13,494 nt of DNA. Origin: an uncultured Selenomonadaceae bacterium. GTDB taxonomy: Bacteria > Bacillota > Negativicutes > Selenomonadales > Selenomonadaceae. This document shows positions 8,280-13,494 of the stretch, in pieces. The notes beneath the pieces were generated by a model. The model was not told the origin of the DNA, did no database searches, and saw nothing but the letters and a program-made list of their open reading frames with translations. A program made the position numbers and the translations under genes. Position 1 is the stretch's first letter; the number at the start of each line of letters is the position of its first letter. The DNA lies in assembly GCA_910579115.1 (NCBI GenBank), contig CAJTSO010000001.1, forward strand, positions 59,051 to 72,544. Reading direction: 5' to 3'.

Positions 8280-8935
8280 GGAAAGTACACCTCACAGCGA
8301 TTTATCTTCTCCCCAAAGCGGGAGAATTTCCGCTCATATTCCGTCTCTATGTTATCCGGACGATTTTCCCTGTGAAGATCATAGGATATGTCCTCTACCC
8401 GAAGTCCAGCTGCCCGAAACTCCTCCAGGGAGAAATCAAACAACGGACGGTTGTCCGTCTTGAAGGACAGCTTCCCTCCGGCGGCCAGCAGCTTCCTGTA
8501 GCGGGAAAGAAAATTCCGATGCGTCAGACGGCGCTTGGCATGACGCGCCTTCGGCCAGGGATCGCAAAAATTGATAAAGAACCCGCTGACCTCTCCCGGC
8601 GCAAAAATTCTCTCCAAATCGTTTATATCAAATGCCAGCAGCCTCACATTCGTCAGGGGTGGCGCCGCTTCCTTCAGCTTCTTTGCCGCTGAATAAAGAA
8701 CTACCTGCTGCACCTCGATCCCAATGAACGCCGCCTCCGGATGACCCGCCGCCAGCCGGGTGATGAAATCACCCTTTCCGGTGCCCAGCTCAACAAACAG
8801 CGGAGTATCAGGACTTACCCCCATCACTTCCCGCCAGCGCCCCCGCTGGGTTTCATCCGCCGGACGCTCCTTGGAATAAACGAAATCATACTCGGCTATG
8901 GCCTCACTGACCCAGGGCTTGTTCCGCAAACGCAA
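8276..8935 (-). CDS. trmB: tRNA (guanine-N7-)-methyltransferase
   Basis: This 219-residue enzyme matches TrmB, which uses S-adenosylmethionine to make m7G46 in the tRNA variable loop. Landmarks are the SAM-binding loop FVELGTGKGDF (47-57), acidic strand end GIEVQQ (72-77), CDPWPKARHAKRRL (124-137, the TrmB hallmark), FKTDN (158-162), and a typical total length. The start is TTG at 8935, with AAGGAAG upstream at a good spacing. An in-frame TGA lies five codons further upstream and no ATG lies between, so a TTG start is forced (a second TTG two codons in is the alternative). It heads the compact run that continues into the SEDS gene by a 4-bp overlap. A composite intergenic repeat sits directly upstream. 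No clear promoter is visible to me. Confidence 0.95.
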   Translation of the reverse strand: MRLRNKPWVSEAIAEYDFVYSKERPADETQRGRWREVMGVSPDTPLFVELGTGKGDFITRLAAGHPEAAFIGIEVQQVVLYSAAKKLKEAAPPLTNVRLLAFDINDLERIFAPGEVSGFFINFCDPWPKARHAKRRLTHRNFLSRYRKLLAAGGKLSFKTDNRPLFDFSLEEFRAAGLRVEDISYDLHRENRPDNIETEYERKFSRFGEKINRCEVYFP

Positions 8936-8966
8936 ATCTGTTTCTTCCTTTCAATATCTGTTAAAA

Positions 8967-9080
8967 GCTCCCCTGTAGGTGCGCATGAGCACTTAATACG
9001 CAAAGCGGTAACCTCTAATCCGTCTAATAGGCTCCCCTGCAGGTTGGCGTGAGCTGTCGGCGCAGCCGACTGAGGGGTGA
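8967..9080. repeat. Composite intergenic repeat, copy 1 (core plus second half-unit plus hairpin)
   Basis: On the plus strand the unit GCTCCCCTGTAGGTGCGCAT starts at 8967 and continues with GAGCACTTAA, then AAAGCGG, then the 15-mer GGTAACCTCTAATCC at 9007-9021. A second half-unit, GGCTCCCCTGCAGGTTGGCG then TGAGC, follows at 9030-9054, so GCTCCCCTGYAGGTNNGCRTGAGC occurs twice. Next comes a perfect 6-bp hairpin (GTCGGC/GCCGAC, 9056-9070) and GAGGGG. The last part resembles a CAGTCGGC...GCCGACAGCTC-type repeat I associate with clostridial genomes, from memory. Related copies lie at 11206-11252 and 12546-12608. It fills the gap between the regulator stop and trmB. Confidence 0.75.
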
Positions 9081-9106
9081 CGCACCCTTCAACGCCCCTC
9101 ACCGCC

Positions 9107-11026
9107 TCAGTTCTTCTCCAACCCGTACTTCCTCAAATATCGGTACAGGGTGACCCGGCTTACATTCAGCATATTCGCCAGCCGGCTTATATTTCCGCCG
9201 GCCGCCTGCCAGGCCCTTACAAATATATCCCTGTCCTCTTTCCACTTTGCATCCGGCTGGATATCTCCCATCAGGTTGATATCCGAAGGCTCAATCACCG
9301 AACCGGCCGTATTGAAAAAGGCCTGCTCCACCACATGCTGCAGCTGCTTGATATTCCCCGGCCAGTCGTAAGACTCCAGGAGCTTCAGGGTATCGCCGGC
9401 AAGCTTCTTTGGCTGCAGCTGATGGAGCTCCGCCTGCTCCTTGATAATATGCTCCACCAGGGCCGGTATGTCCTCACGGCGGGAACGGAGGGGCGGCACC
9501 CTTATTATGCTTCTGGACACGATTTCATACAGGGACCGGTCAAAGAGCCCCCGCTCCGTCAAGCGCTTCAAATCACTGTCACAGGCCGCGATTATCCGCA
9601 CGTCAATGGGGCGGTACACATTCTCATTCACCCGCTGACTGGCCCCCCGCAGAAGATTTTCCGCCAGCTTCGCGGCGATATTTTTCGGCAGGCTTTCAAT
9701 CTCGTCAAGGAAAAGGGTTCCCCCCAGAGCCAGCTCCAAACGGCCGGGATGACTGACCTCGCTGGATACCGCCACCCCGAAAAGCTCCTGCTCCAGAAGC
9801 TCCGGTGTAGTATCGCCGCACCGCATCGTAATAAGCGGGCCTGCCGCCCGGAGGCTCGCCCGGTGGATGCCATGAGCCATCCGCTGCTTTCCGGTTCCTG
9901 ACTCCCCCTGCAGCAGGATATGGTGCCGGTTCTTCGCTACCCGGGCCGCCTTTTCCCGCATAGTCCGGAAACCGGCGCTGTTTCCCACCATGGAGGAAAG
10001 GCTGTACTTAGCCGTATAACCGGCGGCGTGAGCAACCAGCGTCCGCAGGTCCTCAATGGGCATGGACACCACCACAACGCTGGAGACATTTTTATCGGCC
10101 TTATTCTTTATAGGAACCACCGTGGTTATATCTTCATAAGTCTTTGCCTCAGTAATCCAGGTCACTTCCCGGTTATGGGCGGGAATACCGTCAAAGCCCT
10201 TGTAGATAGGCGTATGATGATAGTTAAGCACCACGTCGTTAAGGTTTACCAGCTTTGCACCCTCGCCGGGCTTTCCCGCGTCAATGGCCGCCAGACGGCT
10301 TACCCCCAGCTTATTCGTATAGGAGACCTCGCCGCCGGGAAGCACCTGATAAACCGCAAATGGCGTGGCATCGAGAATAGCCCCCTGAGCCCTTATCAGC
10401 TCATGATTTGTCAGCTCATCCGTCAGGGCCCGGCGCAAATTCACCAGCATGGCCATGACCGCCTCCTGAGGCTTCGCCTCCGGCGCATTCACATTCATCG
10501 TGAGGATATACCGGCGCTTCCCCCCCACGATTACCGGGGCCGAACAGGTGTCAATCTCCTGGCATTCCTCCACCCAGATTTCCGGGCCGTACAGCCAGAA
10601 GGGCACCCTGTGCCTTGCGGCAATAGCTATGCTGCTGGCTCCAATATCCTCCTGCCCCAGCTGCACTCCCTCGATGGTATCATCGGAACTCATAAGGAAG
10701 AAGGGCTGGGCAAAGCTCCTGATAACCACGTTTTCTTCATCCAGCAGCAGCAGGGTCAAGCGGAACTTGCGGAAAAACTCCCGCACCTCAGCCACCATGG
10801 AAGCCACGTAATCAATGGCCTTCCGGTGCCGTTCCTGCCTGAGCTGAAGATTTTCCCGGGTAACCCTTTTAAACGGCAAGCCTCCCTGGGGAGATATCCC
10901 CTGCATTCGGCTCTCCTCCCAGGACTGGGCCACCCAGGGGTGGACATTCGGATCGATTATGCCTTCATCAATGAATTTCCGATAATACCCGGCAAGCTTG
11001 TTCCTGCTCCGGTTTTCTCTTATCAT
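9107..11026 (-). CDS. GAF-PAS-AAA+-HTH transcriptional regulator (enhancer-binding-protein family, GAFTGA-less)
   Basis: This 639-residue protein resembles AcoR/DhaR-type activators: a GAF-like sensor (about 60-200), a PAS-like domain (about 210-325), an AAA+ domain (about 345-575), and a Fis-type HTH (GGNISRLANMLNVSRVTLYRYLRKYG, about 610-635). Walker A GESGTGK (374-380) and Walker B GGTLFLDEI (435-443) are intact. However, between LFG (415-417) and GRLELA (428-433) there are ten residues (VAVSSEVSHP) where a GAFTGA-containing loop of about 14 is usual, so the sigma-54 contact motif is absent. The R-finger region FDRSLYEIV departs from FREDLYYRL, and GNIKQL replaces GNVREL. It may therefore not activate sigma-54 promoters, as in TyrR-like regulators. 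The ATG at 11026 has TGGAGGT upstream. It is a single-gene unit with its own promoter; the ligand is unknown. Confidence 0.9.
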   Translation of the reverse strand: MIRENRSRNKLAGYYRKFIDEGIIDPNVHPWVAQSWEESRMQGISPQGGLPFKRVTRENLQLRQERHRKAIDYVASMVAEVREFFRKFRLTLLLLDEENVVIRSFAQPFFLMSSDDTIEGVQLGQEDIGASSIAIAARHRVPFWLYGPEIWVEECQEIDTCSAPVIVGGKRRYILTMNVNAPEAKPQEAVMAMLVNLRRALTDELTNHELIRAQGAILDATPFAVYQVLPGGEVSYTNKLGVSRLAAIDAGKPGEGAKLVNLNDVVLNYHHTPIYKGFDGIPAHNREVTWITEAKTYEDITTVVPIKNKADKNVSSVVVVSMPIEDLRTLVAHAAGYTAKYSLSSMVGNSAGFRTMREKAARVAKNRHHILLQGESGTGKQRMAHGIHRASLRAAGPLITMRCGDTTPELLEQELFGVAVSSEVSHPGRLELALGGTLFLDEIESLPKNIAAKLAENLLRGASQRVNENVYRPIDVRIIAACDSDLKRLTERGLFDRSLYEIVSRSIIRVPPLRSRREDIPALVEHIIKEQAELHQLQPKKLAGDTLKLLESYDWPGNIKQLQHVVEQAFFNTAGSVIEPSDINLMGDIQPDAKWKEDRDIFVRAWQAAGGNISRLANMLNVSRVTLYRYLRKYGLEKN

Positions 11027-11101
11027 AACAAACCTCCAGCTGTCTTTCTGCTTTACATATATACAGTCATTTGACGAAAAACTTCACACTTCCACATATA
11101 C

Positions 11102-11130
11102 ATTGTAACAGTCCTCCTGTCAGGTTGCAA
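11102..11130 (-). promoter_or_regulatory. Sigma-A/70-type promoter for the AAA+ regulator gene
   Basis: On the minus strand, TTGCAA (11130-11125), a 17-bp spacer and TACAAT (11107-11102) are preceded by an extended -10 (TGT before TACAAT). Transcription would start near 11095, leaving a leader of about 70 bases before the ATG at 11026. The spacer contains ACAG-TCCTC-CTGT, a small inverted repeat that could be an operator. The pattern is seen directly; activity is inferred. Confidence 0.6.
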
Positions 11131-11205
11131 TCAAAAAACTGGAAGAAGCTACATATTTTGTAACCCTGGCGGTAAAAAATCACCCTCATCCAAGGCGTCC
11201 CTTTT

Positions 11206-11252
11206 AGGTTGGCATGAGCACTTAAGCCGCTGAAAGCGGTAACTCCTAATCC
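11206..11252. repeat. Intergenic repeat, copy 2 (core)
   Basis: The plus-strand core reads AGGTTGGCATGAGCACTTAA (11206-11225; the first A follows a T), then a small CCGCT-GAA-AGCGG hairpin (11227-11239), then GGTAACTCCTAATCC (11238-11252). It is nearly identical to copy 1 over the shared blocks, while the bases between them vary. A TCCCTTTT stretch sits on the left where copy 1 has CTCCCCTGT. It lies in the gap upstream of the AAA+ regulator promoter, which otherwise (11131-11371) holds only this repeat, a long hairpin and a terminator. Confidence 0.75.
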
Positions 11253-11289
11253 TTTTCACAGGCTCACCTCCAGGAGAGCCTGTGAAAAG
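11252..11289. repeat. Long perfect hairpin (14-bp stem) attached to repeat copy 2
   Basis: CTTTTCACAGGCTC (11252-11265) is the exact reverse complement of GAGCCTGTGAAAAG (11276-11289), with a 10-base loop that can add three more pairs (CCT/AGG). There is no T-run on either side, so it does not look like a simple terminator. The GGCTC...GAGCC top matches the GGCTCCCC module seen in copy 1, so I regard it as part of the repeat family. Confidence 0.8.
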
Positions 11290-11292
11290 AAG

Positions 11293-11329
11293 AAGGCTTC
11301 CGGCAAATATCAAATCTGCCGAAAGCCTT
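11293..11329 (-). terminator. Rho-independent terminator after the 76-residue gene
   Basis: Arms AAGGCTTCCGGCA (11293-11305) and TGCCGAAAGCCTT (11317-11329) pair over 12 positions with one mismatch and an 11-base loop. On the minus strand the stem is followed by CTTCTTCTTTTC. It lies 42 bp after the stop of the small gene at 11372. The plus-strand side is followed by only a few T residues, so use in both directions is less likely. Confidence 0.7.
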
Positions 11330-11371
11330 TATTTCAAGCGTTCCACACACCTTTTGAGGAAATAAATTGTA

Positions 11372-11602
11372 TCAAAATGCGTTTTTATATATCCACATAC
11401 TCGATGATTCTTCCGCATGGTCAATGTGAAAATCGTTGAGTATGTCGCGCTGATTTTTCACGCTGCTGCTATCGTCAAGTCCTCGGTTGATTTTCTGTAA
11501 ATCCTCACGGAAGCGCCGGATATAGCCGCCTATTTTCCGGCAGAGAGCTGTATAGGCAGGGAATAAAATCTGCTGATACCCTCTGCCTTTTTGTCCTGCC
11601 AT
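11372..11602 (-). CDS. Small protein of unknown function (76 residues)
   Basis: I do not recognise this protein. It is basic in the first half (MAGQKGRGYQ, RKIGGYIRRFREDLQK) and more acidic in the second (LNDFHIDHAEESS), with no membrane segment or signal peptide. The reading frame is supported by a near-ideal ribosome binding site, AAGGAGGACAA, directly before the ATG at 11602. A weak promoter upstream (11634-11662) and a terminator downstream (11293-11329) also frame it, so it looks like an independent small unit. Predicted helix across residues 14-45 is plausible from its composition. It could be an accessory or mobile-element cargo gene, or a fragment of a longer family; nothing here decides between these. 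Confidence 0.65.
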   Translation of the reverse strand: MAGQKGRGYQQILFPAYTALCRKIGGYIRRFREDLQKINRGLDDSSSVKNQRDILNDFHIDHAEESSSMWIYKNAF

Positions 11603-11633
11603 TTGTCCTCCTTCCCTATCCCACTACAATTAT

Positions 11634-11662
11634 GTTATAACTCTGATTGGGGATATCAGCAA
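11634..11662 (-). promoter_or_regulatory. Possible promoter for the 76-residue gene
   Basis: On the minus strand TTGCTG (11662-11657) is followed by a 17-bp spacer and TATAAC (11639-11634), about 31 bp before the start codon. The -10 is good (5/6) and the -35 weak (3/6). The terminator just upstream (11685-11709) makes a separate promoter for this gene likely. Confidence 0.4.
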
Positions 11663-11679
11663 AGATGCCGCCGGACATG

Positions 11680-11709
11680 AAAAAGGGCGGCACTGTGAAC
11701 ATACCGCCC
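11680..11709 (-). terminator. Rho-independent terminator after the 145-residue gene
   Basis: On the minus strand GGGCGGTA (11709-11702), a 9-base loop and TGCCGCCC (11692-11685) form an 8-bp stem with one G-U pair, followed by TTTTTC. It lies about 30 bp after the stop at 11739, separating that gene from the small gene downstream. Confidence 0.8.
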
Positions 11710-11738
11710 CAGCTTTGTGACACCTTGTCCCAAGACTA

Positions 11739-12176
11739 TTATATCTGCATATCCACACCCTGCCGATAACCGTCCAGAATGCTTGTATCAAAAGGCTTAC
11801 CCCAATCCCAACCTGGGACTTGCTGATGGACAAAGTCGCCCAGTCGAGCGGCCTCGTTCTGGAAAATCTCATTCAATGTCCATGACGCGCTCAACCGCTT
11901 TTCTGGTGAAAGAGACATTGTATAGTTACGAATGACTGCGCTGATATCCTCACCATCGCTGATCCCGCAGCCGTTCTTCATGTGGTCGAAAGCGATCTGC
12001 CTGACCTGCTGGACCATACCTTCGTCAACGGGGACAATTTTCCGATAATCGCCTGCATCGTTCAAACTCATGCCGGGTGTGCCATAGGGATTGACATGGG
12101 GCTTGCCCCGGGTTCCTTGAGAAATTTCGCCAATCCGCTGTTGCTGCTCATTTTGTAATATCTGCGTGATTGTCAT
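11739..12176 (-). CDS. Protein of unknown function (145 residues)
   Basis: I do not recognise a family. The protein starts MTITQILQNEQQQRIGEI, has no membrane segment or signal peptide, is Gln/Asn-rich at the N-terminus, and contains SLNDAGDYRKIVPVDEGMV and a C-terminal segment with VPGWDWGKPFDTSILDGY, which looks like a folded, conserved tail. I chose the ATG at 12176 because AGGAGG sits 7 bp before it. The same frame stays open upstream to an ATG at 12272, but those extra 32 codons lie across the end of an antitoxin relic read in another frame and have no good ribosome binding site. The only visible promoter upstream is that of the relic (12462-12490). A terminator follows at 11680-11709. 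Likely accessory; role unknown. Confidence 0.7.
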   Translation of the reverse strand: MTITQILQNEQQQRIGEISQGTRGKPHVNPYGTPGMSLNDAGDYRKIVPVDEGMVQQVRQIAFDHMKNGCGISDGEDISAVIRNYTMSLSPEKRLSASWTLNEIFQNEAARLGDFVHQQVPGWDWGKPFDTSILDGYRQGVDMQI

Positions 12177-12219
12177 AGAATAACCTCCTATCCGCTTGCT
12201 TAATGATGGTGAAAACACT

Positions 12220-12425
12220 ATCCTTTTCCGCCGCTTCCATGGCCCCGTAAGTAACTGCGTTTGGTTAATCAATTATAGCCTCAAAGGAAAGCCCATAGTG
12301 ACGGAGCCCCTGTCTGTAGAGAATCCCCGTTGCCGTGCTTAAATCCAGCTCCAGAGACTTAAATCACGCAGAGACTTAGCTTTCAGCCCCGGTTCCATTC
12401 GCAGCGTCATATTCTCCTTTGCCAT
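12220..12425 (-). pseudogene. RelB/DinJ-type antitoxin relic (frameshift and internal stop)
   Basis: Reading from the ATG at 12425 gives MAKENMTLRMEPGLKAKSLR, the typical ribbon-helix-helix N-terminus of RelB/DinJ antitoxins. Near 12350 the frame must shift, after which the minus strand encodes ELDLSTATGILYRQGLRHYG, then LSFEAIID, a TAA stop (12267-12265), and in the same frame PNAVTYGAMEAAEKD. This is the order and spacing of an intact antitoxin of about 90 residues, so the gene is broken by one frameshift and one stop, and its C-terminus is lost. In working systems this protein neutralises a YafQ/RelE-family RNase encoded next to it. I see no such toxin here. The promoter (12462-12490) remains well formed. 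Confidence 0.85.
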
Positions 12426-12461
12426 ACACGAGTCTCTCCTCTTCCCGTCCCATTCATTTTA

Positions 12462-12501
12462 ATTATATTGTAAATCACAATTCCTTGCAATTGTATTGCA
12501 A
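12462..12501 (-). promoter_or_regulatory. Promoter with palindromic operators upstream of the antitoxin relic
   Basis: On the minus strand TTGCAA (12490-12485), a 17-bp spacer and a perfect TATAAT (12467-12462) form a strong promoter about 37 bp before the relic ATG. The spacer contains the inverted repeat TTGT-AAATC-ACAA (12468-12480), and TTGCAA-TTGTA-TTGCAA (12485-12501) covers and precedes the -35. Such palindromes fit autoregulation by a ribbon-helix-helix antitoxin. With the relic dead, the promoter may now run without that control and feed the 145-residue gene. Confidence 0.65.
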
Positions 12502-12545
12502 ATATATTGGGGAACAAATTGTAAAATGAAACTACGCCCCAAAGC

Positions 12546-12608
12546 CTCCCATTATAAGGTACGCATGAACACTTAAATGGGAGCCTGTCAGGTGGATTAG
12601 ACGTTACC
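12546..12608. repeat. Intergenic repeat, copy 3 (rearranged)
   Basis: The plus strand has CTCCCATT (12546-12553), AGGTACGCATGAACACTTAA (12557-12576), then AATGGGAG (12576-12583), so the arms form a perfect 8-bp inverted repeat around the shared AGGT..GCATGARCACTTAA core. The GGTAACNNCTAATCC block is present (12594-12608) but on the opposite strand relative to copies 1 and 2. The rest of the gap 12426-12669 holds the relic promoter and the proB terminator; I see no gene in it. Confidence 0.7.
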
Positions 12609-12648
12609 AAAAAAAAAAAAACAGGCTGTCACCAAAATAACAACCTGT
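12609..12648 (-). terminator. Rho-independent terminator of proB
   Basis: On the minus strand ACAGGTTGT (12648-12640), a 10-base loop and ACAGCCTGT (12629-12621) form a 9-bp stem with one G-U pair. The closing base pair runs into a T-tract of about a dozen residues (12620-12609). It lies 21 bp after the proB stop. The T-tract abuts repeat copy 3. Confidence 0.9.
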
Positions 12649-12669
12649 CTTCAAAATTTTTCACGGCCT

Positions 12670-13494
12670 TCAGGCGATGATCACCATATCGTCCCGGTGA
12701 ACCACCGGCTGGCCATCGCTGGAGGGTATTCTGGCGGCAATCTCTTTCGTGGACAGACCGGCAATCGACTGGATCGTCTCGCTGTCATACCTGACAATCC
12801 CCCGGGCGATCTCCCGGCCCAGCAGATCGATAATCCGGACAGTCGCCCCCGTCTCGAAGCACCCGCCCACTGATTTTATTCCTGCGGCCAGAAGGCTTTT
12901 CCCCTTTACCCGCAGGGCCTCCGCACAGCCATCGTCCACCGTGATGACCCCGTCAAGGCGGCGGCCGAAGGCGATCCACCGCTTCCGCAGCTTCAGGCGG
13001 GCCTCCTTTGGAGCAAAGAGCGTGCCCACCTCCGCGCCCTCCACAACGCTGTGGAGAATGCCATCGATTTCTCCCCTGGCAATAACCATCGCCACTCCGG
13101 CGGACATGGCTATCTTCGCCGCGTCTATCTTCGTCATCATGCCGCCGGTTCCCAGGGAAGAACCGGCGCTGCCGGCAATCCGCTCGATATCCGGGGTGAT
13201 TTCCTCCACCCGGGAAATCAGGGTTGCCGCAGGATCGCTGGCTGGGTCCGCCGTATACAGCCCGTCAATATCGCTGAGGATGATCAGCAGCTCCGCTTCC
13301 ACCAGGGTGGCGACCATGGCGGAAAGGTTATCGTTATCGCCGATTTTCAGCTCATCCGCCGAAACTGCGTCGTTTTCGTTGATGATGGGGACGATTCCCA
13401 GCTCCAGCAGCCTGCCCAATGTCCGGCGGGAATTGACGTACAGGTTATGATGAACCGAGTTTTCCTTCGTCAGCAAGACCTGGGCTACCGTCTG
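12670..13494 (-). CDS. proB: Glutamate 5-kinase, C-terminal part (5' end beyond window)
   Basis: The frame is open through the right edge (QTVAQVLLTKEN at the boundary), so about 274 residues of ProB are present and roughly the first 95-100 are missing. An internal TTG at 13476 is not the start. Visible parts are the amino-acid-kinase segment VPIINENDAVSADELKIGDN, ILSDIDGLYTADP (nucleotide and substrate region), GTGGMMTKIDAA, and a C-terminal PUA domain (from about DGVITVDDGCAEAL to GIVRYDSETIQSI). The enzyme phosphorylates the gamma-carboxyl of glutamate, the first committed step of proline synthesis, and is normally feedback-inhibited by proline. It is the last gene of its transcript, closed by the terminator at 12609-12648. 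No proA follows downstream on this strand within the window. Confidence 0.96.
   Translation of the reverse strand, partial: QTVAQVLLTKENSVHHNLYVNSRRTLGRLLELGIVPIINENDAVSADELKIGDNDNLSAMVATLVEAELLIILSDIDGLYTADPASDPAATLISRVEEITPDIERIAGSAGSSLGTGGMMTKIDAAKIAMSAGVAMVIARGEIDGILHSVVEGAEVGTLFAPKEARLKLRKRWIAFGRRLDGVITVDDGCAEALRVKGKSLLAAGIKSVGGCFETGATVRIIDLLGREIARGIVRYDSETIQSIAGLSTKEIAARIPSSDGQPVVHRDDMVIIA

Noticed and set aside
8940..9100. tRNA, small RNA gene or CRISPR array in the repeat region
   Set aside because: No cloverleaf can be drawn, and the two half-units lack the regular repeat-spacer pattern of an array. A structured RNA cannot be excluded, so it is reported only as a repeat.
9920..11074. 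Plus-strand open frame of 384 codons opposite the AAA+ regulator
   Set aside because: The minus strand carries clear GAF/AAA+/HTH motifs here; the plus frame has none.
11207..11225. Sigma-54 promoter in the repeat core (TTGGCATGAGCACTTAA)
   Set aside because: It has the GG of a -24 element, but the GC required ten bases further on is absent, and the motif is part of a repeat found at unrelated genes.
11252..11289. Long hairpin as a rho-independent terminator
   Set aside because: No T-run follows the stem on either strand; a better terminator lies next to it at 11293-11329.
12177..12272. Longer start for the 145-residue protein, giving 177 residues
   Set aside because: The additional codons overlap the end of the antitoxin relic in another frame, whereas the ATG at 12176 has AGGAGG at ideal spacing.
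12407..12610. Minus-strand 67-codon open frame
   Set aside because: It runs from the repeat across the relic promoter and operators, with no ribosome binding site; its N-terminus is translated repeat sequence.

Overview
The window reads as chromosomal DNA from a G+C-rich (mid-50s % by eye) member of the Bacillota. Supporting signs are strong AGGAGG-type ribosome binding sites, TTGNNN/TATAAT-type promoters, an ArlRS-style two-component pair and tightly packed operons. A Negativicutes or gut Clostridia host is my best guess, but nothing here fixes the genus. Every gene I accept lies on the minus strand; the long plus-strand open frames are shadows.

Transcription order is right to left. At the right edge is the 3' part of proB (glutamate 5-kinase, proline synthesis), which ends in a clear hairpin plus T-run terminator. 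Next comes an A+T-richer accessory stretch (about 11,030-12,610). It holds a frameshifted RelB/DinJ-type antitoxin relic with a well-formed promoter, a 145-residue protein of unknown function, a terminator, a 76-residue protein of unknown function, a second terminator, and copies of an intergenic repeat family. A solitary GAF-PAS-AAA+-HTH regulator follows (9107-11026). It belongs to the bacterial enhancer-binding protein family but lacks the GAFTGA loop that contacts sigma-54.

After a composite repeat (8967-9080) a compact gene run begins: trmB (tRNA m7G methyltransferase), an FtsW/RodA/SpoVE peptidoglycan polymerase, an OmpR-type response regulator, its histidine kinase, a DEAD-box-family RNA helicase with DEFD in motif II, a CNNM/CBS/CorC membrane protein, a eukaryotic-type hexokinase, and a PLP aminotransferase cut by the left edge. 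Genes in this run overlap or lie 2-62 bp apart, so one long transcript is likely. An internal control point is suggested by five TACNGT hexamers at 8-10 bp spacing in the 62-bp gap before the CorC gene.

Together the run couples envelope growth and envelope signalling to RNA metabolism and sugar and amino-acid metabolism. The most interesting unexplained items are the intergenic repeat family (three copies in under 4 kb, one rearranged), the TACNGT array, the GAFTGA-less regulator, and the antitoxin relic whose promoter now seems to serve an unrelated orphan gene.
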